Shown here: one piece after another, positions 17,949 to 25,001 of the stretch
Position numbering within the stretch: the stretch's first letter is position 1
Layout of the letters: each line of letters opens with the position of its first letter
Source of the DNA: Nocardia cyriacigeorgica NBRC 100375
GTDB taxonomy: Bacteria > Actinomycetota > Actinomycetes > Mycobacteriales > Mycobacteriaceae
Length of the DNA: 34,178 nucleotides
Assembly (NCBI RefSeq): GCF_000308555.1
Contig: NZ_BAFY01000156.1
Coordinates: 1 to 34,178 of the forward strand
Direction: 5' to 3'
Notes under the pieces: model-generated
What the model saw: the letters and a program-made list of their open reading frames with translations, nothing else
The model's database searches: none
What the model was told of the DNA's origin: nothing
Translations under genes and position numbers: made by a program

Positions 17949-18923
17949 ATGCAGGCAATCGTAATGACGGGAACCGGTGGGCCCGAGGTTCTGGTCGCGC
18001 GCGAGGTCCCCGAGCCGCGCCCCGAGGCCGGTGAGGTACTGATTCGCACCGAAGCGATCCCGGTCCTCTACCCGGAAACCCTCTTGCGCTCCGGCGTTTT
18101 CCCGATGGCGGCCGAGCTTCCCGCCGTTTTCGGATTCCAGGCGGCCGGCGAGGTGGTCGAGGTGGGTGCCGGAGCAGATCGGGATCTGGTCGGGCGGCGC
18201 GTTGTCGTGGAGACAGCGGGTGCGGGCTCGTATGCCGAATTCGTCCGCGCCTCCGCCGAATCCGCAACCCCCATCCCGGCCGGCGTTTCCGCCGACGATG
18301 CCGCGGCGGCGGTGATGAGCGGATCGGTCGCGCTCGCACTGCTGAAGGCCGCGCGCCTCACCGGCACCGAGACGGTGCTGGTGGAAGCGGGCGCGACGGG
18401 CGTCGGCAGCTATCTGGTCCAGCTCGCCGAGCAGTTCGGCGCGGCGCGGGTGATCGCCACCGCGGGCGATGCGGCCAAGCGGGAGCGGACCCGCGAGCTC
18501 GGTGCCGCCGACGTGGTCGATCACCGTGACGATGACTGGACCGAAACCTTGCGCGCCCGGCTCGGTGATGCCACCGTCGATGTCGTCTTCGATTCCATCG
18601 GCGGCTCCTCCGCCGCACCGCTGCTCGATGTGATGACCCCGGGCAGCGGGCGCATGCTCAGCTACGGCTGGCTCTCCGGTGCGCCGGCCCAGGTGTCGGC
18701 CGGCGATCTCCTCCCCCGTGGGCTCACCCTCGTCGGCTGCGCTGGACCCGCCTGGCTCGCGAGCCTTGCGCCACACCGAGCCGACATCCTCGACCGAGTC
18801 CACGCACTCGTCCCCGCCGTCGAGACGACGCTGCCGCTCGAAGACGCGGCCAAGGCGCATGAGCTGGTCGAATCACGCGCCCCGCTCGGCAAGATCATTC
18901 TGCGGCCCGGCGGGAATCGGTAG
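17949..18923 (+). CDS. Zinc-free medium-chain dehydrogenase/NADPH:quinone oxidoreductase-type protein
   Basis: This 324-residue protein is an MDR-family, quinone-oxidoreductase-type enzyme. It has an N-terminal GroES-like domain (MQAIVMTGTGGPEVLVAREV, FGFQAAGEVVEVG) and a Rossmann domain with the nucleotide-binding VEAGATGVGSYLVQLAEQFG. It lacks the catalytic and structural zinc cysteines of alcohol dehydrogenases. The C-terminus GKIILRPGG is typical. The ATG at 17949 is preferred over an upstream in-frame ATG at 17919, which lies within the operator. It probably reduces a quinone or enone with NAD(P)H, under control of the divergent TetR gene. Confidence 0.88.
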   Translation: MQAIVMTGTGGPEVLVAREVPEPRPEAGEVLIRTEAIPVLYPETLLRSGVFPMAAELPAVFGFQAAGEVVEVGAGADRDLVGRRVVVETAGAGSYAEFVRASAESATPIPAGVSADDAAAAVMSGSVALALLKAARLTGTETVLVEAGATGVGSYLVQLAEQFGAARVIATAGDAAKRERTRELGAADVVDHRDDDWTETLRARLGDATVDVVFDSIGGSSAAPLLDVMTPGSGRMLSYGWLSGAPAQVSAGDLLPRGLTLVGCAGPAWLASLAPHRADILDRVHALVPAVETTLPLEDAAKAHELVESRAPLGKIILRPGGNR

Positions 18924-18991
18924 CGGGCAGGCCGGGCGCTGATCACGGCTGCGAGATCAGCGCCATGGCTTCGCCGACGATCGGCTCGTGC

Positions 18992-19029
18992 GTCAGCGTT
19001 CGAGCAGGAAGTCAGCGTTCGAGCAGGAA
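18992..19029. repeat. Exact 19-base tandem duplication at the 3' end of the DUF4334 gene
   Basis: The unit gtcagcgttcgagcaggaa occurs twice back to back (18992-19010 and 19011-19029). The copy at 19011-19029 contains the stop codon and last codons of the DUF4334 gene on the minus strand; the other copy lies just past the stop. The coding frame is therefore unaffected. Confidence 0.95.
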
Positions 19030-19542
19030 GAAGTAGGGCTCGGCCAGTCCGCGCATGTCCATGACGCCGAGCAGCGCGTCCTCGTCGAGGCGCCGGAAGT
19101 GATCGATGATCGGCAGATGGTCGTAGACCATGGCCGCGCTGACCACGCCACGGTACTCGATATCGCGCAACCGCGCCGTCGGCTTCTTGGTGCGCAGCGC
19201 AGGAGCGAGGAAGCGCAGGTTGTTGCGCACCGGGCGCAGCCAGGTGGCCGGGAATCGACCGGCCAGTCCCAGTGGGGCACGGCGCGGATCGACGGCGAAG
19301 ATCGAACCGTTCTCATCGGAGAACAGCAGTGGATGCACCGCGTCGGCGCTGTCGAATTGCTTGCCGTACCAGCCGGATTCCACGAGCACGCCGGCCCACG
19401 GGTGACCGGTGTCGATTTCGCTGCCACGCCAGCGTCCGGTGGTCACTTCGGAGACGGGGGCGGCGGGCAGTTCGTCGAACACCGCCCACGCCTGCTCCGG
19501 CGTGCAGCGTCCACGCAATACCGTGCGCTGATCTTCGGTCAT
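19012..19542 (-). CDS. DUF4334 / GXWXG-domain protein
   Basis: The 176-residue protein has the GXWXG motif as GRWRGSEIDTGHPWAG near residue 35, followed by VESGWYGKQFDS, and a C-terminal DUF4334 domain. The latter shows RLRDIEYRGVVSAAMVYDH, LPIIDHFRRLDED and LLGVMDMRG. No signal peptide or membrane segment is seen. The ATG at 19542 has GAGGAG 8 bases upstream. The family's biochemical role is not established as far as I know. Its last bases are duplicated (18992-19029). A SoxR-type box lies about 90 bases upstream but points away from it. Confidence 0.9.
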   Translation of the reverse strand: MTEDQRTVLRGRCTPEQAWAVFDELPAAPVSEVTTGRWRGSEIDTGHPWAGVLVESGWYGKQFDSADAVHPLLFSDENGSIFAVDPRRAPLGLAGRFPATWLRPVRNNLRFLAPALRTKKPTARLRDIEYRGVVSAAMVYDHLPIIDHFRRLDEDALLGVMDMRGLAEPYFFLLER

Positions 19543-19627
19543 CGCCCGACTCCTCACCGTCGCAATGTTGGGAAGGAAAGTCTATCTGTCTCTCAATCCC
19601 TGGTGGCGATCGGGCACCGACCGGGAT

Positions 19628-19658
19628 TTGACCTCGAGTGTGGTTGAGGAAGCAAGAT
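19628..19658 (+). promoter_or_regulatory. SoxR/MerR-type promoter-operator, orphan
   Basis: TTGACC (19628-19633) is followed after a 19-base spacer by CAAGAT (19653-19658), the long spacing typical of MerR-family promoters. The overlapping CCTCGAGTGTGGTTGAGG (19632-19649) matches 13 of 18 bases of the enterobacterial SoxR box. A SoxR gene lies 2.4 kb away. The -10 is weak, and the nearest plus-strand gene (serpin) starts 260 bases downstream. Confidence 0.45.
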
Positions 19659-19706
19659 CGATGCCGAGAGCGGGTCCGGCTTCGCGGCCGAGCTCCGCAC
19701 TCGATT

Positions 19707-19770
19707 CGAGCCGTTCGCGGCTCGTCGCTCGCGCTCCCGCCGGGGTCCTGTACACCCACCCGGCGGGAGC
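19707..19770. repeat. Pair of perfect hairpins in intergenic DNA
   Basis: CGAGCCG-TTCG-CGGCTCG (19707-19724) is a 7-base stem with a four-base loop. GCTCCCGCCGGG (19733-19744) and CCCGGCGGGAGC (19759-19770) form a perfect 12-base stem with a 14-base loop. They could be a structured RNA, a terminator or a dispersed palindromic element. Confidence 0.55.
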
Positions 19771-19920
19771 TCGGAGTTGGCTCGGCGGCTTCCCACCTCG
19801 GCGCGATCGGTCCGAAACTTCCCGCCTGGCAACACTTCCTGTGCGGCAGGCCAGTGATACCGGGCAGGCCCGACCCGGGATACGCGGACGCTCCCGCCGC
19901 GCCGCGGATAGGGTGAACGG

Positions 19921-21387
19921 ATGCGGACCGTGCTCGAACCACACGTCGATGCCGCCAATCACCTCACTCGCCGCTGGTGCGATATGGCCGGCGGCGGAGA
20001 TTTCGTCCTCTCCGGTGCCGGACTGTGGCCATTGCTCGGCCTGATGGCCTCGGCGGCGGGCGGGCCGGCGCGGGCCGAACTCGAAGCGGCCATCGGGATG
20101 CCCGGCAGCACAGCGCATTCGATGGCGCTGCGACTCGTGGCGGCGATGAATGATTCCGTCGACCTCTCGGCAGCACTCGGCGTGTGGGTCAACCGCAGGC
20201 TGGCACTGAACGACGAGTGGCTCAGCGGTCTGCCGGTCGGCACCGTCGATCTGCTCACCGACCAAGCCGCTCTCGACGAGTGGGCCGATCGGCACACCCT
20301 GGGGCTGATCAAGAAGTTTCCGGTGCAGATCAACGATCTGACTCAACTCGTTCTGGCGACCGCGCTGGTGGCGCGCACAACGTGGCAGAAGCCGTTCCGC
20401 GAGACGACGATGACACCCGAGTCCGGTCCGTGGCAGGGATCGCCGGTGACAGCGTTGTCACGCACCACCGGCAGCCTGCGGGACGCGGCGATTCTGGACG
20501 GACCACATCCGGTGACCCGCATCGTTGTGCAAGGCACGACTGATGTCGATATCCACCTTCTGCAAGGCCCCGCGACTCCCGCCCACGTGCTCGCTACCGG
20601 AGTCGACGCGCTGGCCGGGGCAGTCGAGGTGCGGACCGACCTGCCGGTCGGCACCACCGGGCCCGGGCTGACGGTGCGCGAAGAGATTTCACTGAAGAAC
20701 CGGCACCAACTCCGGCTGCGATTGCCGCCCTTCGATGTGCGATCCAAGCATGACCTGCTCGAGCCCCGCCTCGCCGCGCTGTTCGGCGTGACCACGGCGA
20801 AGACACCGGGCCATTGGTTCCCCGGAATCTCCCCGGCGCCGTTGATGATCGACAGGGGCGCACAGGACGTGCTGGCCCGCTTCACCAAGGACGGATTCGA
20901 AGCCGCGGCAGTCACCGCGTTCACCCTCGCCCCCGGCAGCATGCCGCCACCGCCGACCGAACACCGAATCACCGTGTGCAGCGCGACCTTCGACCGCCCT
21001 TTCGGTTTCCTCGCCGTCCACCGCCCCACCGGCCTCGTCATCGTGGCCGGCTGGATCGCCTCCCGGCCCGCGCAGCACCGGCCTGCCGTGCGCGATCAGA
21101 ACACCGCATCGGCCACCCCGGTGCCCGTCCGGAGACGTCCCCAGCCGGTGCCGGTGTCGCCGCCGCCGCGTTCGGCTCCACCGCCACGGCATCCGGCCCC
21201 ATCACCGTTCGGCCCGGCCATGGCTCCGCCCCCGCCTCCCACCCCGACCCGGCCACCACTCCCGGCGCCCGCCCCGCGGACGCACCGGCCACCCGCGCCG
21301 CCCTGGCCACCGGCCTCGGATGCACCGACGACTCCCCTGCGTCGCCCGCCCTCGCCGCCTCCACCGTGGCCGCCGTCCGCACCGTGA
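19921..21387 (+). CDS. Serpin-family protein with long proline-rich C-terminal tail
   Basis: Residues about 1-379 resemble a serpin (serine-protease inhibitor). The hinge before the reactive loop is FTKDGFEAAAVTAF (321-334), and the C-terminal serpin signature is FDRPFGFLAVHRPTGLVIVA (from 357). No signal peptide is seen, so it would act inside the cell or leave by another route. The hinge is not ideal, so inhibitory activity is uncertain. From about residue 380 to 488 the sequence is a proline-rich tail not found in ordinary serpins. In that stretch another reading frame has higher third-position GC, so a frameshift near 21100 is possible. No ribosome binding site is evident; TAGGGT lies 6 bases before the ATG (possible leaderless start). 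Confidence 0.75.
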   Translation: MRTVLEPHVDAANHLTRRWCDMAGGGDFVLSGAGLWPLLGLMASAAGGPARAELEAAIGMPGSTAHSMALRLVAAMNDSVDLSAALGVWVNRRLALNDEWLSGLPVGTVDLLTDQAALDEWADRHTLGLIKKFPVQINDLTQLVLATALVARTTWQKPFRETTMTPESGPWQGSPVTALSRTTGSLRDAAILDGPHPVTRIVVQGTTDVDIHLLQGPATPAHVLATGVDALAGAVEVRTDLPVGTTGPGLTVREEISLKNRHQLRLRLPPFDVRSKHDLLEPRLAALFGVTTAKTPGHWFPGISPAPLMIDRGAQDVLARFTKDGFEAAAVTAFTLAPGSMPPPPTEHRITVCSATFDRPFGFLAVHRPTGLVIVAGWIASRPAQHRPAVRDQNTASATPVPVRRRPQPVPVSPPPRSAPPPRHPAPSPFGPAMAPPPPPTPTRPPLPAPAPRTHRPPAPPWPPASDAPTTPLRRPPSPPPPWPPSAP

Positions 21388-21458
21388 CGCGACCGGTGGG
21401 TGATCCGACGTCGAACGCATCCCACGCGACGGTCCACACGGGGCTCATTCACGCCGAG

Positions 21459-21495
21459 CCGTCGCGCGATAAGCGACCGTCGCGCGATATTCGCG
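21459..21495. repeat. Short direct repeat with palindrome between serpin and soxR
   Basis: CCGTCGCGCGATA occurs at 21459-21471 and 21478-21490. The second copy extends into the palindrome CGCGA-TAT-TCGCG (21483-21495). Lying between two convergent genes, it may form part of a transcription end signal. Confidence 0.4.
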
Positions 21496-21588
21496 TTACC
21501 CGCCGAGGAATCGCCTTGTTACGCCGCTTCGACGCACCCCGGGTCCGGTGCCCGCGCACTGCCGACCAGGTGGACCGGCGAGACCCGG

Positions 21589-22068
21589 TCAGTCCCGATA
21601 GTCGACGCTCGCGGCGTCCTCATGCGGCAATCGACGCGGACCCGGTCCCTCGTCGCTGAGTGAGTCGCCGGGGTTGAGCACCCAGCAGGTTTGCAGCGAC
21701 AGACAGCCACAGCCGATGCACCCGGTGAGTTCGCGTTCGAGGGCTTCCAGTTCGCGTCGGCGTGCGGCCAGATGCGATTGCCAGCGCCGCGAGATCCGTT
21801 GCCAATCGCGTTTACTCGGCATGCGGTCCTCCGGCAACGAGGCGAAGACCTCGGCGACCTCGGTGAGCGGGATCCCGAGACGCTTGGCGACCAGGATCAG
21901 CGACAGCCTGCGCAGCACATGCCTGCGGAAGCGTCGCTGATTACCCGAGGTGCGAATCGAGGTGATCAGCCCTTGGTCCTCGTAGAACCGAACCGCGGAC
22001 GTGGCGATGCCCGCGCGCTGAGCCACCTCTCCGACCGTCAGCAGGTCGGTGGGTGCCGGTTTCGACAT
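21589..22068 (-). CDS. soxR: Redox-sensitive transcriptional activator SoxR
   Basis: SoxR is a MerR-family activator with a [2Fe-2S] cluster that is switched on by redox-cycling compounds. In this 159-residue protein the N-terminal HTH is LLTVGEVAQRAGIATSAVRF, followed by EDQGLITSIRTSGNQRRF, nearly as in E. coli SoxR. The cluster cysteines are C117, C120, C122 and C128 (CIGCGCLSLQTC), the exact SoxR spacing. The ATG at 22068 has AAGGAG just upstream. It is divergent from an MFS transporter. The SoxR-type box lies between the two genes and over soxR's own leader, so SoxR likely controls both. In actinobacteria SoxR commonly senses redox-active antibiotics rather than superoxide (family knowledge). 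Confidence 0.97.
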   Translation of the reverse strand: MSKPAPTDLLTVGEVAQRAGIATSAVRFYEDQGLITSIRTSGNQRRFRRHVLRRLSLILVAKRLGIPLTEVAEVFASLPEDRMPSKRDWQRISRRWQSHLAARRRELEALERELTGCIGCGCLSLQTCWVLNPGDSLSDEGPGPRRLPHEDAASVDYRD

Positions 22069-22076
22069 CGGACTCC

Positions 22077-22107
22077 TTGACTTCAAGTGAGCTTTAAGTT
22101 TTAGCGT
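22077..22107 (+). promoter_or_regulatory. SoxR-controlled promoter of the MFS gene
   Basis: TTGACT (22077-22082) and TAGCGT (22102-22107) are separated by 19 bases, the hallmark of MerR-family promoters. The spacer contains the near-palindrome CTTCAAGTGAGCTTTAAG (22081-22098), matching 13 of 18 bases of the E. coli SoxR box. The start of transcription would fall at or next to the GTG at 22116. The ribosome binding site of soxR overlaps the left end of the site. Confidence 0.75.
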
Positions 22108-22115
22108 AGCTGCTC

Positions 22116-23564
22116 GTGACTTCCACCTCGCTCGATGAGCACGAAAAGCCCTCCGACGATCCACCAACGCTGCCTCCGGTCACCGGCGGCTGGGGTGAGT
22201 TGTTGTCCCGCAGGCATATCGCGAGCGTCGCGGTCCTGGCCGGCGGCGTCGCCCTCTACGCGATGAACCTGTATTTCACCGCCGCGCTCATGCCGTCGAT
22301 CGTCGACGACATCGGTGGCGCCGACTACTACGCATGGGTCGCGACAGGGTTCCTGATGGCGGCGGTCATCGCGTCCATGCTGGTCAGCCGAATACTCGGG
22401 AATCGTGGCGTGCGGGGCGCCTACCTCGTCGGCTTTCTCACCTTCGCGATCGGCGCCGCGGCCAACGCCCTGAGCCCGACGATGGAACTGCTGCTGGCCG
22501 GGCGCGTCATCCAGGGCTTCGGCGGCGGGTTGCTGGCCGGGCTCGGCTATGCAGTGATCAGGGCCGCGCTCCCCAGCCATCTGTGGGCACGGGCCGCGGG
22601 ACTGGTGTCGGCGATGTGGGGCGTCGGCACGCTGGTAGGCCCAACCCTCGGCGGTGCGTTCGCCCAGGTCGGCGGCTGGCGCTGGGCCTACGCTCTGCTC
22701 CTGCTCGCCGCGGTGGCGCTGGCGGTGCTCGGCTATCGCGCCTTGCCGCCGCGCACCGCGGCAGCGGCCGAACACAGCGCGGTGCCGATGCTGTCGCTGT
22801 CACTGCTCACTGCCGCGGCGGCGGTGTTCAGCATCAGTTCTACGGTGGCCTCGGGATGGCCCACAGCGGGGTGCATGGCCGCGGGCGCGGTCTTGCTCGC
22901 CCTGTTCCTCGTCGCCGAGAAGCGTGGCTCGTCCTCGGTTCTGCCGCGCTCGACCTATCAGCGCGACAACCCGCTCAAGTGGGTGTACCTCACTGTCGCG
23001 GCGCTGTGCGCGGGTGTGATGACCGAGAACTTCATTCCACTGTTCGGTCAGGAGCTCGGCAATCTGGCACCGTTCGCCGCGGGACTGCTCGGCGCGGCTC
23101 TTTCCATCGGGTGGGTGGTGTCGCAGCTGTTCAGCGTCAACCTCGGCCCGGCCGCGGCGCGCCGCGCGGTCCGGATCGCACCGGTTCTGCTCACCGGTGG
23201 CCTACTCGCCTACGGGTTCGCCCAGTCCGCGGACGCCGCGGTCGTTCTCGTCCTGCTCTGGGCCGCAGCGCTTTTCCTGGCGGGCACAGGTATCGGCCTG
23301 GCCTTCCCGCACCTGAGCGTTGCCGCGATGTCCAGTACGACCGACGAGAACGAGGGCGCCAAGGCCGCGGCGGCGTTGAGCACCACCCAACTCATCGCCT
23401 ACACCGTGACCTCCGCCGTCGCCGGCACCTTGGTCAACCTCGGCGGTGATTCGGTTCTCCATTCCTCACGACTGATGACCTTCGGGATCGCGGCGATCAC
23501 CGTCGCCGGAACTGTCACCGCGTTGCGGGCGACACCTCGGAGCCGACCGGCAGCGGGCCGGTAG
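22116..23564 (+). CDS. MFS-type efflux transporter, SoxR-linked
   Basis: A 482-residue major facilitator with many hydrophobic segments (12 or more). A MFS-like loop signature lies near LVSRILGNRGVRGAYLVG. RVIQGFGGGLLAGLGYAVI and GVGTLVGPTLGGAFAQVGGW are the drug-antiporter motifs of the DHA-type exporters. It probably pumps a toxic redox-active compound out across the inner membrane; the substrate is inferred only from its SoxR-type promoter. The GTG at 22116 has no ribosome binding site and sits 8 bases after the -10, so the mRNA is probably leaderless. It converges on the YciI-like gene, separated by a strong terminator. Confidence 0.9.
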   Translation: MTSTSLDEHEKPSDDPPTLPPVTGGWGELLSRRHIASVAVLAGGVALYAMNLYFTAALMPSIVDDIGGADYYAWVATGFLMAAVIASMLVSRILGNRGVRGAYLVGFLTFAIGAAANALSPTMELLLAGRVIQGFGGGLLAGLGYAVIRAALPSHLWARAAGLVSAMWGVGTLVGPTLGGAFAQVGGWRWAYALLLLAAVALAVLGYRALPPRTAAAAEHSAVPMLSLSLLTAAAAVFSISSTVASGWPTAGCMAAGAVLLALFLVAEKRGSSSVLPRSTYQRDNPLKWVYLTVAALCAGVMTENFIPLFGQELGNLAPFAAGLLGAALSIGWVVSQLFSVNLGPAAARRAVRIAPVLLTGGLLAYGFAQSADAAVVLVLLWAAALFLAGTGIGLAFPHLSVAAMSSTTDENEGAKAAAALSTTQLIAYTVTSAVAGTLVNLGGDSVLHSSRLMTFGIAAITVAGTVTALRATPRSRPAAGR

Positions 23565-23565
23565 A

Positions 23566-23615
23566 CGAATCGGTCCCGGCCGAACCTCGAGAGGTTCACG
23601 ACCGGGACCGATTCG
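23566..23615. terminator. Bidirectional terminator between MFS and YciI-like genes
   Basis: CGAATCGGTCCCGG (23566-23579) and its exact complement (23602-23615) form a 14-base perfect stem. Inside it GAACCTC and GAGGTTC (23582-23597) form a second small hairpin. It begins right after the MFS stop and lies 14 bases from the stop of the convergent gene. Confidence 0.85.
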
Positions 23616-23629
23616 GCGTCTCGATGGCG

Positions 23630-23887
23630 TCAGCCGGTGATCTCCCACTCGTACACCGTGACTTCCGATGCCCCGGTCGTATGTACCGGATCGGTGTAGA
23701 CGATCTCGCGGGCCTGATCGAGCGAATCGGCCAGCACGATATAGGCACCACCGGTGCCGTCGGTGAAGCGACCGGTTTCCTGCAGCATGCCCTTGGCCCG
23801 CAGTTCGGCGAGGAACTGCTTATGCGGTTCCACCACGGCCGGATCGAACCGCGGTGTGCGCATGACCATGACCAGGTACTTGTGCAT
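23630..23887 (-). CDS. YciI-family protein
   Basis: An 85-residue protein of the YciI-like ferredoxin-fold family: [15 protein letters not shown] at the start, PHKQFLAELRAKGMLQETGR in the middle, and the conserved ADSLDQAREIVYTDPVH segment. YciI proteins are small dimers with a conserved His-Asp pair; a general function is not known. The ATG at 23887 overlaps the nusB stop by one base (TGATG); a GTG at 23890 is an alternative. It is probably cotranscribed with nusB, efp and pepQ as the last gene. Confidence 0.85.
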   Translation of the reverse strand: MHKYLVMVMRTPRFDPAVVEPHKQFLAELRAKGMLQETGRFTDGTGGAYIVLADSLDQAREIVYTDPVHTTGASEVTVYEWEITG

Positions 23888-24396
23888 CACTGCTCCGGTT
23901 CGGGACGCGGCGCACGGGTGGCCGCGGCCGCCGCGCGGACCTGCGGCGCCACCAGCACCACCTGACCGAGCACACCGTTGACGAACGACGGGGAGTCGTC
24001 GGTGGACAGCTCCTTGGCCAGTTCCACCGCCTCGTCGACCGCCACCACCGGCGGCACATCATTGGCGTGGAACAACTCCCACACCGCGATCCGCAGGATC
24101 GCGCGGTCGACGGCGGGCAGCCGCGACAGCGTCCAGTCCTGCAGGTAGGACTCGATGGTGCCGTCGACCTGGTCGAGGTCGTCGGCGACGCCTTCCACCA
24201 GCGTGCGGGTGTAGGCGTGCACCGGCGCGACGGCCTGATCGGTGACCGACAGCTCGACCCGCTCGTCGATCAGATCAGCGGGGTCGATATCGCGGGCCTC
24301 GGCTTCGAACAGCAGATCCACCGCGCGACGCCTGGCCTTGTGGCGTGCGCCGAGTTTCTTGAACGCGGGTTTCTTCTCCGCGGGCTGGTCCGCCAT
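23887..24396 (-). CDS. nusB: Transcription antitermination factor NusB
   Basis: NusB binds boxA RNA with NusE (S10) and supports antitermination in rRNA operons. The 169-residue protein has the RNA-binding N-terminal [20 protein letters not shown], then [19 protein letters not shown] and the C-terminal [23 protein letters not shown] segment (the last in two overlapping parts), as in actinobacterial NusB. A tail of about 25 residues rich in Ala, Arg and Pro follows. It starts 6 bases after efp, the same order as M. tuberculosis Rv2534c-Rv2533c. Confidence 0.97.
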   Translation of the reverse strand: MADQPAEKKPAFKKLGARHKARRRAVDLLFEAEARDIDPADLIDERVELSVTDQAVAPVHAYTRTLVEGVADDLDQVDGTIESYLQDWTLSRLPAVDRAILRIAVWELFHANDVPPVVAVDEAVELAKELSTDDSPSFVNGVLGQVVLVAPQVRAAAAATRAPRPEPEQ

Positions 24397-24402
24397 GCGG
24401 CG

Positions 24403-24966
24403 TCAGGAGTTGACGCGGCTGATGTAGCTGCCGTCGCGGGTGTCGATCTTCAGCTTGTCGCCCACGTTGATGAACAGCGGGACCTGCACCTCGGCACCGG
24501 TCTCGATGGTGGCCGGCTTGGTGCCCGCGCTGGAGCGGTCGCCCTGCAGGCCGGGCTCGGTGTGGGTGACCTCGACCTCGATGGAGACCGGAAGCTCGAT
24601 GAACAGCGCCTCGCCCTCGTGCATGGCGATCTGCACGCCCATGTTCTCCAGCAGGAAGCCACCGGCCTTGCCGACGATGTTCTCGCCCAGGTGGATCTGG
24701 TCGTAGGTCTCGCCGTCCATGAAGATGTAGTCGGAGCCGTCGTGGTACAGGTAGGTCATATCGCGCCGGTCGACGGTCGCGGTTTCGACCTTCACACCAG
24801 CGTTGAACGTCTTGTCGACCACCTTGCCGGAGACCACGTTCTTCAGCTTGGTCCGCACGAAGGCGGGGCCCTTGCCCGGCTTCACGTGCTGGAACTCGAC
24901 GATCTGCTGGAGCTGATTGTCGATCTTCAGCACGAGGCCGTTCTTGAAGTCGCTGGTGTCCGCCAC
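24403..24966 (-). CDS. efp: Translation elongation factor P
   Basis: EF-P helps ribosomes through polyproline stretches. The 187-residue length equals that of M. tuberculosis EF-P. The N-terminal domain contains [20 protein letters not shown] with the loop lysine in KPGKG. It is followed by [19 protein letters not shown], the OB domain with [20 protein letters not shown], and the C-terminal [20 protein letters not shown]. The GTG at 24966 is chosen by length and by the homologous start [16 protein letters not shown] lies about 11 bases upstream. It follows pepQ with a 35-base gap. Confidence 0.97.
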   Translation of the reverse strand: MADTSDFKNGLVLKIDNQLQQIVEFQHVKPGKGPAFVRTKLKNVVSGKVVDKTFNAGVKVETATVDRRDMTYLYHDGSDYIFMDGETYDQIHLGENIVGKAGGFLLENMGVQIAMHEGEALFIELPVSIEVEVTHTEPGLQGDRSSAGTKPATIETGAEVQVPLFINVGDKLKIDTRDGSYISRVNS

Positions 24967-25001
24967 TGTCTTCGGATCTCCTCGGTTCTCGGCGACCGGC
25001 G

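Larger units (their letters stand above)
19543..19920. other. Hairpin-rich intergenic region between DUF4334 and serpin genes
   Basis: No convincing gene is seen. It contains a SoxR-type promoter sequence (19628-19658), two strong palindromes (19707-19724 and 19733-19770), and a TAGGGT hexamer (19909-19914) just before the serpin start. A frame opened by the ATG at 19661 (127 codons, running into the serpin gene) has an arginine/serine-rich product with no recognisable family. Confidence 0.5.

Noticed and set aside
19661..20044. 127-codon frame right after the orphan SoxR-type box
   Set aside because: Its product is Arg/Ser-rich without motifs, crosses both hairpins and overlaps the start of the serpin gene in another frame.
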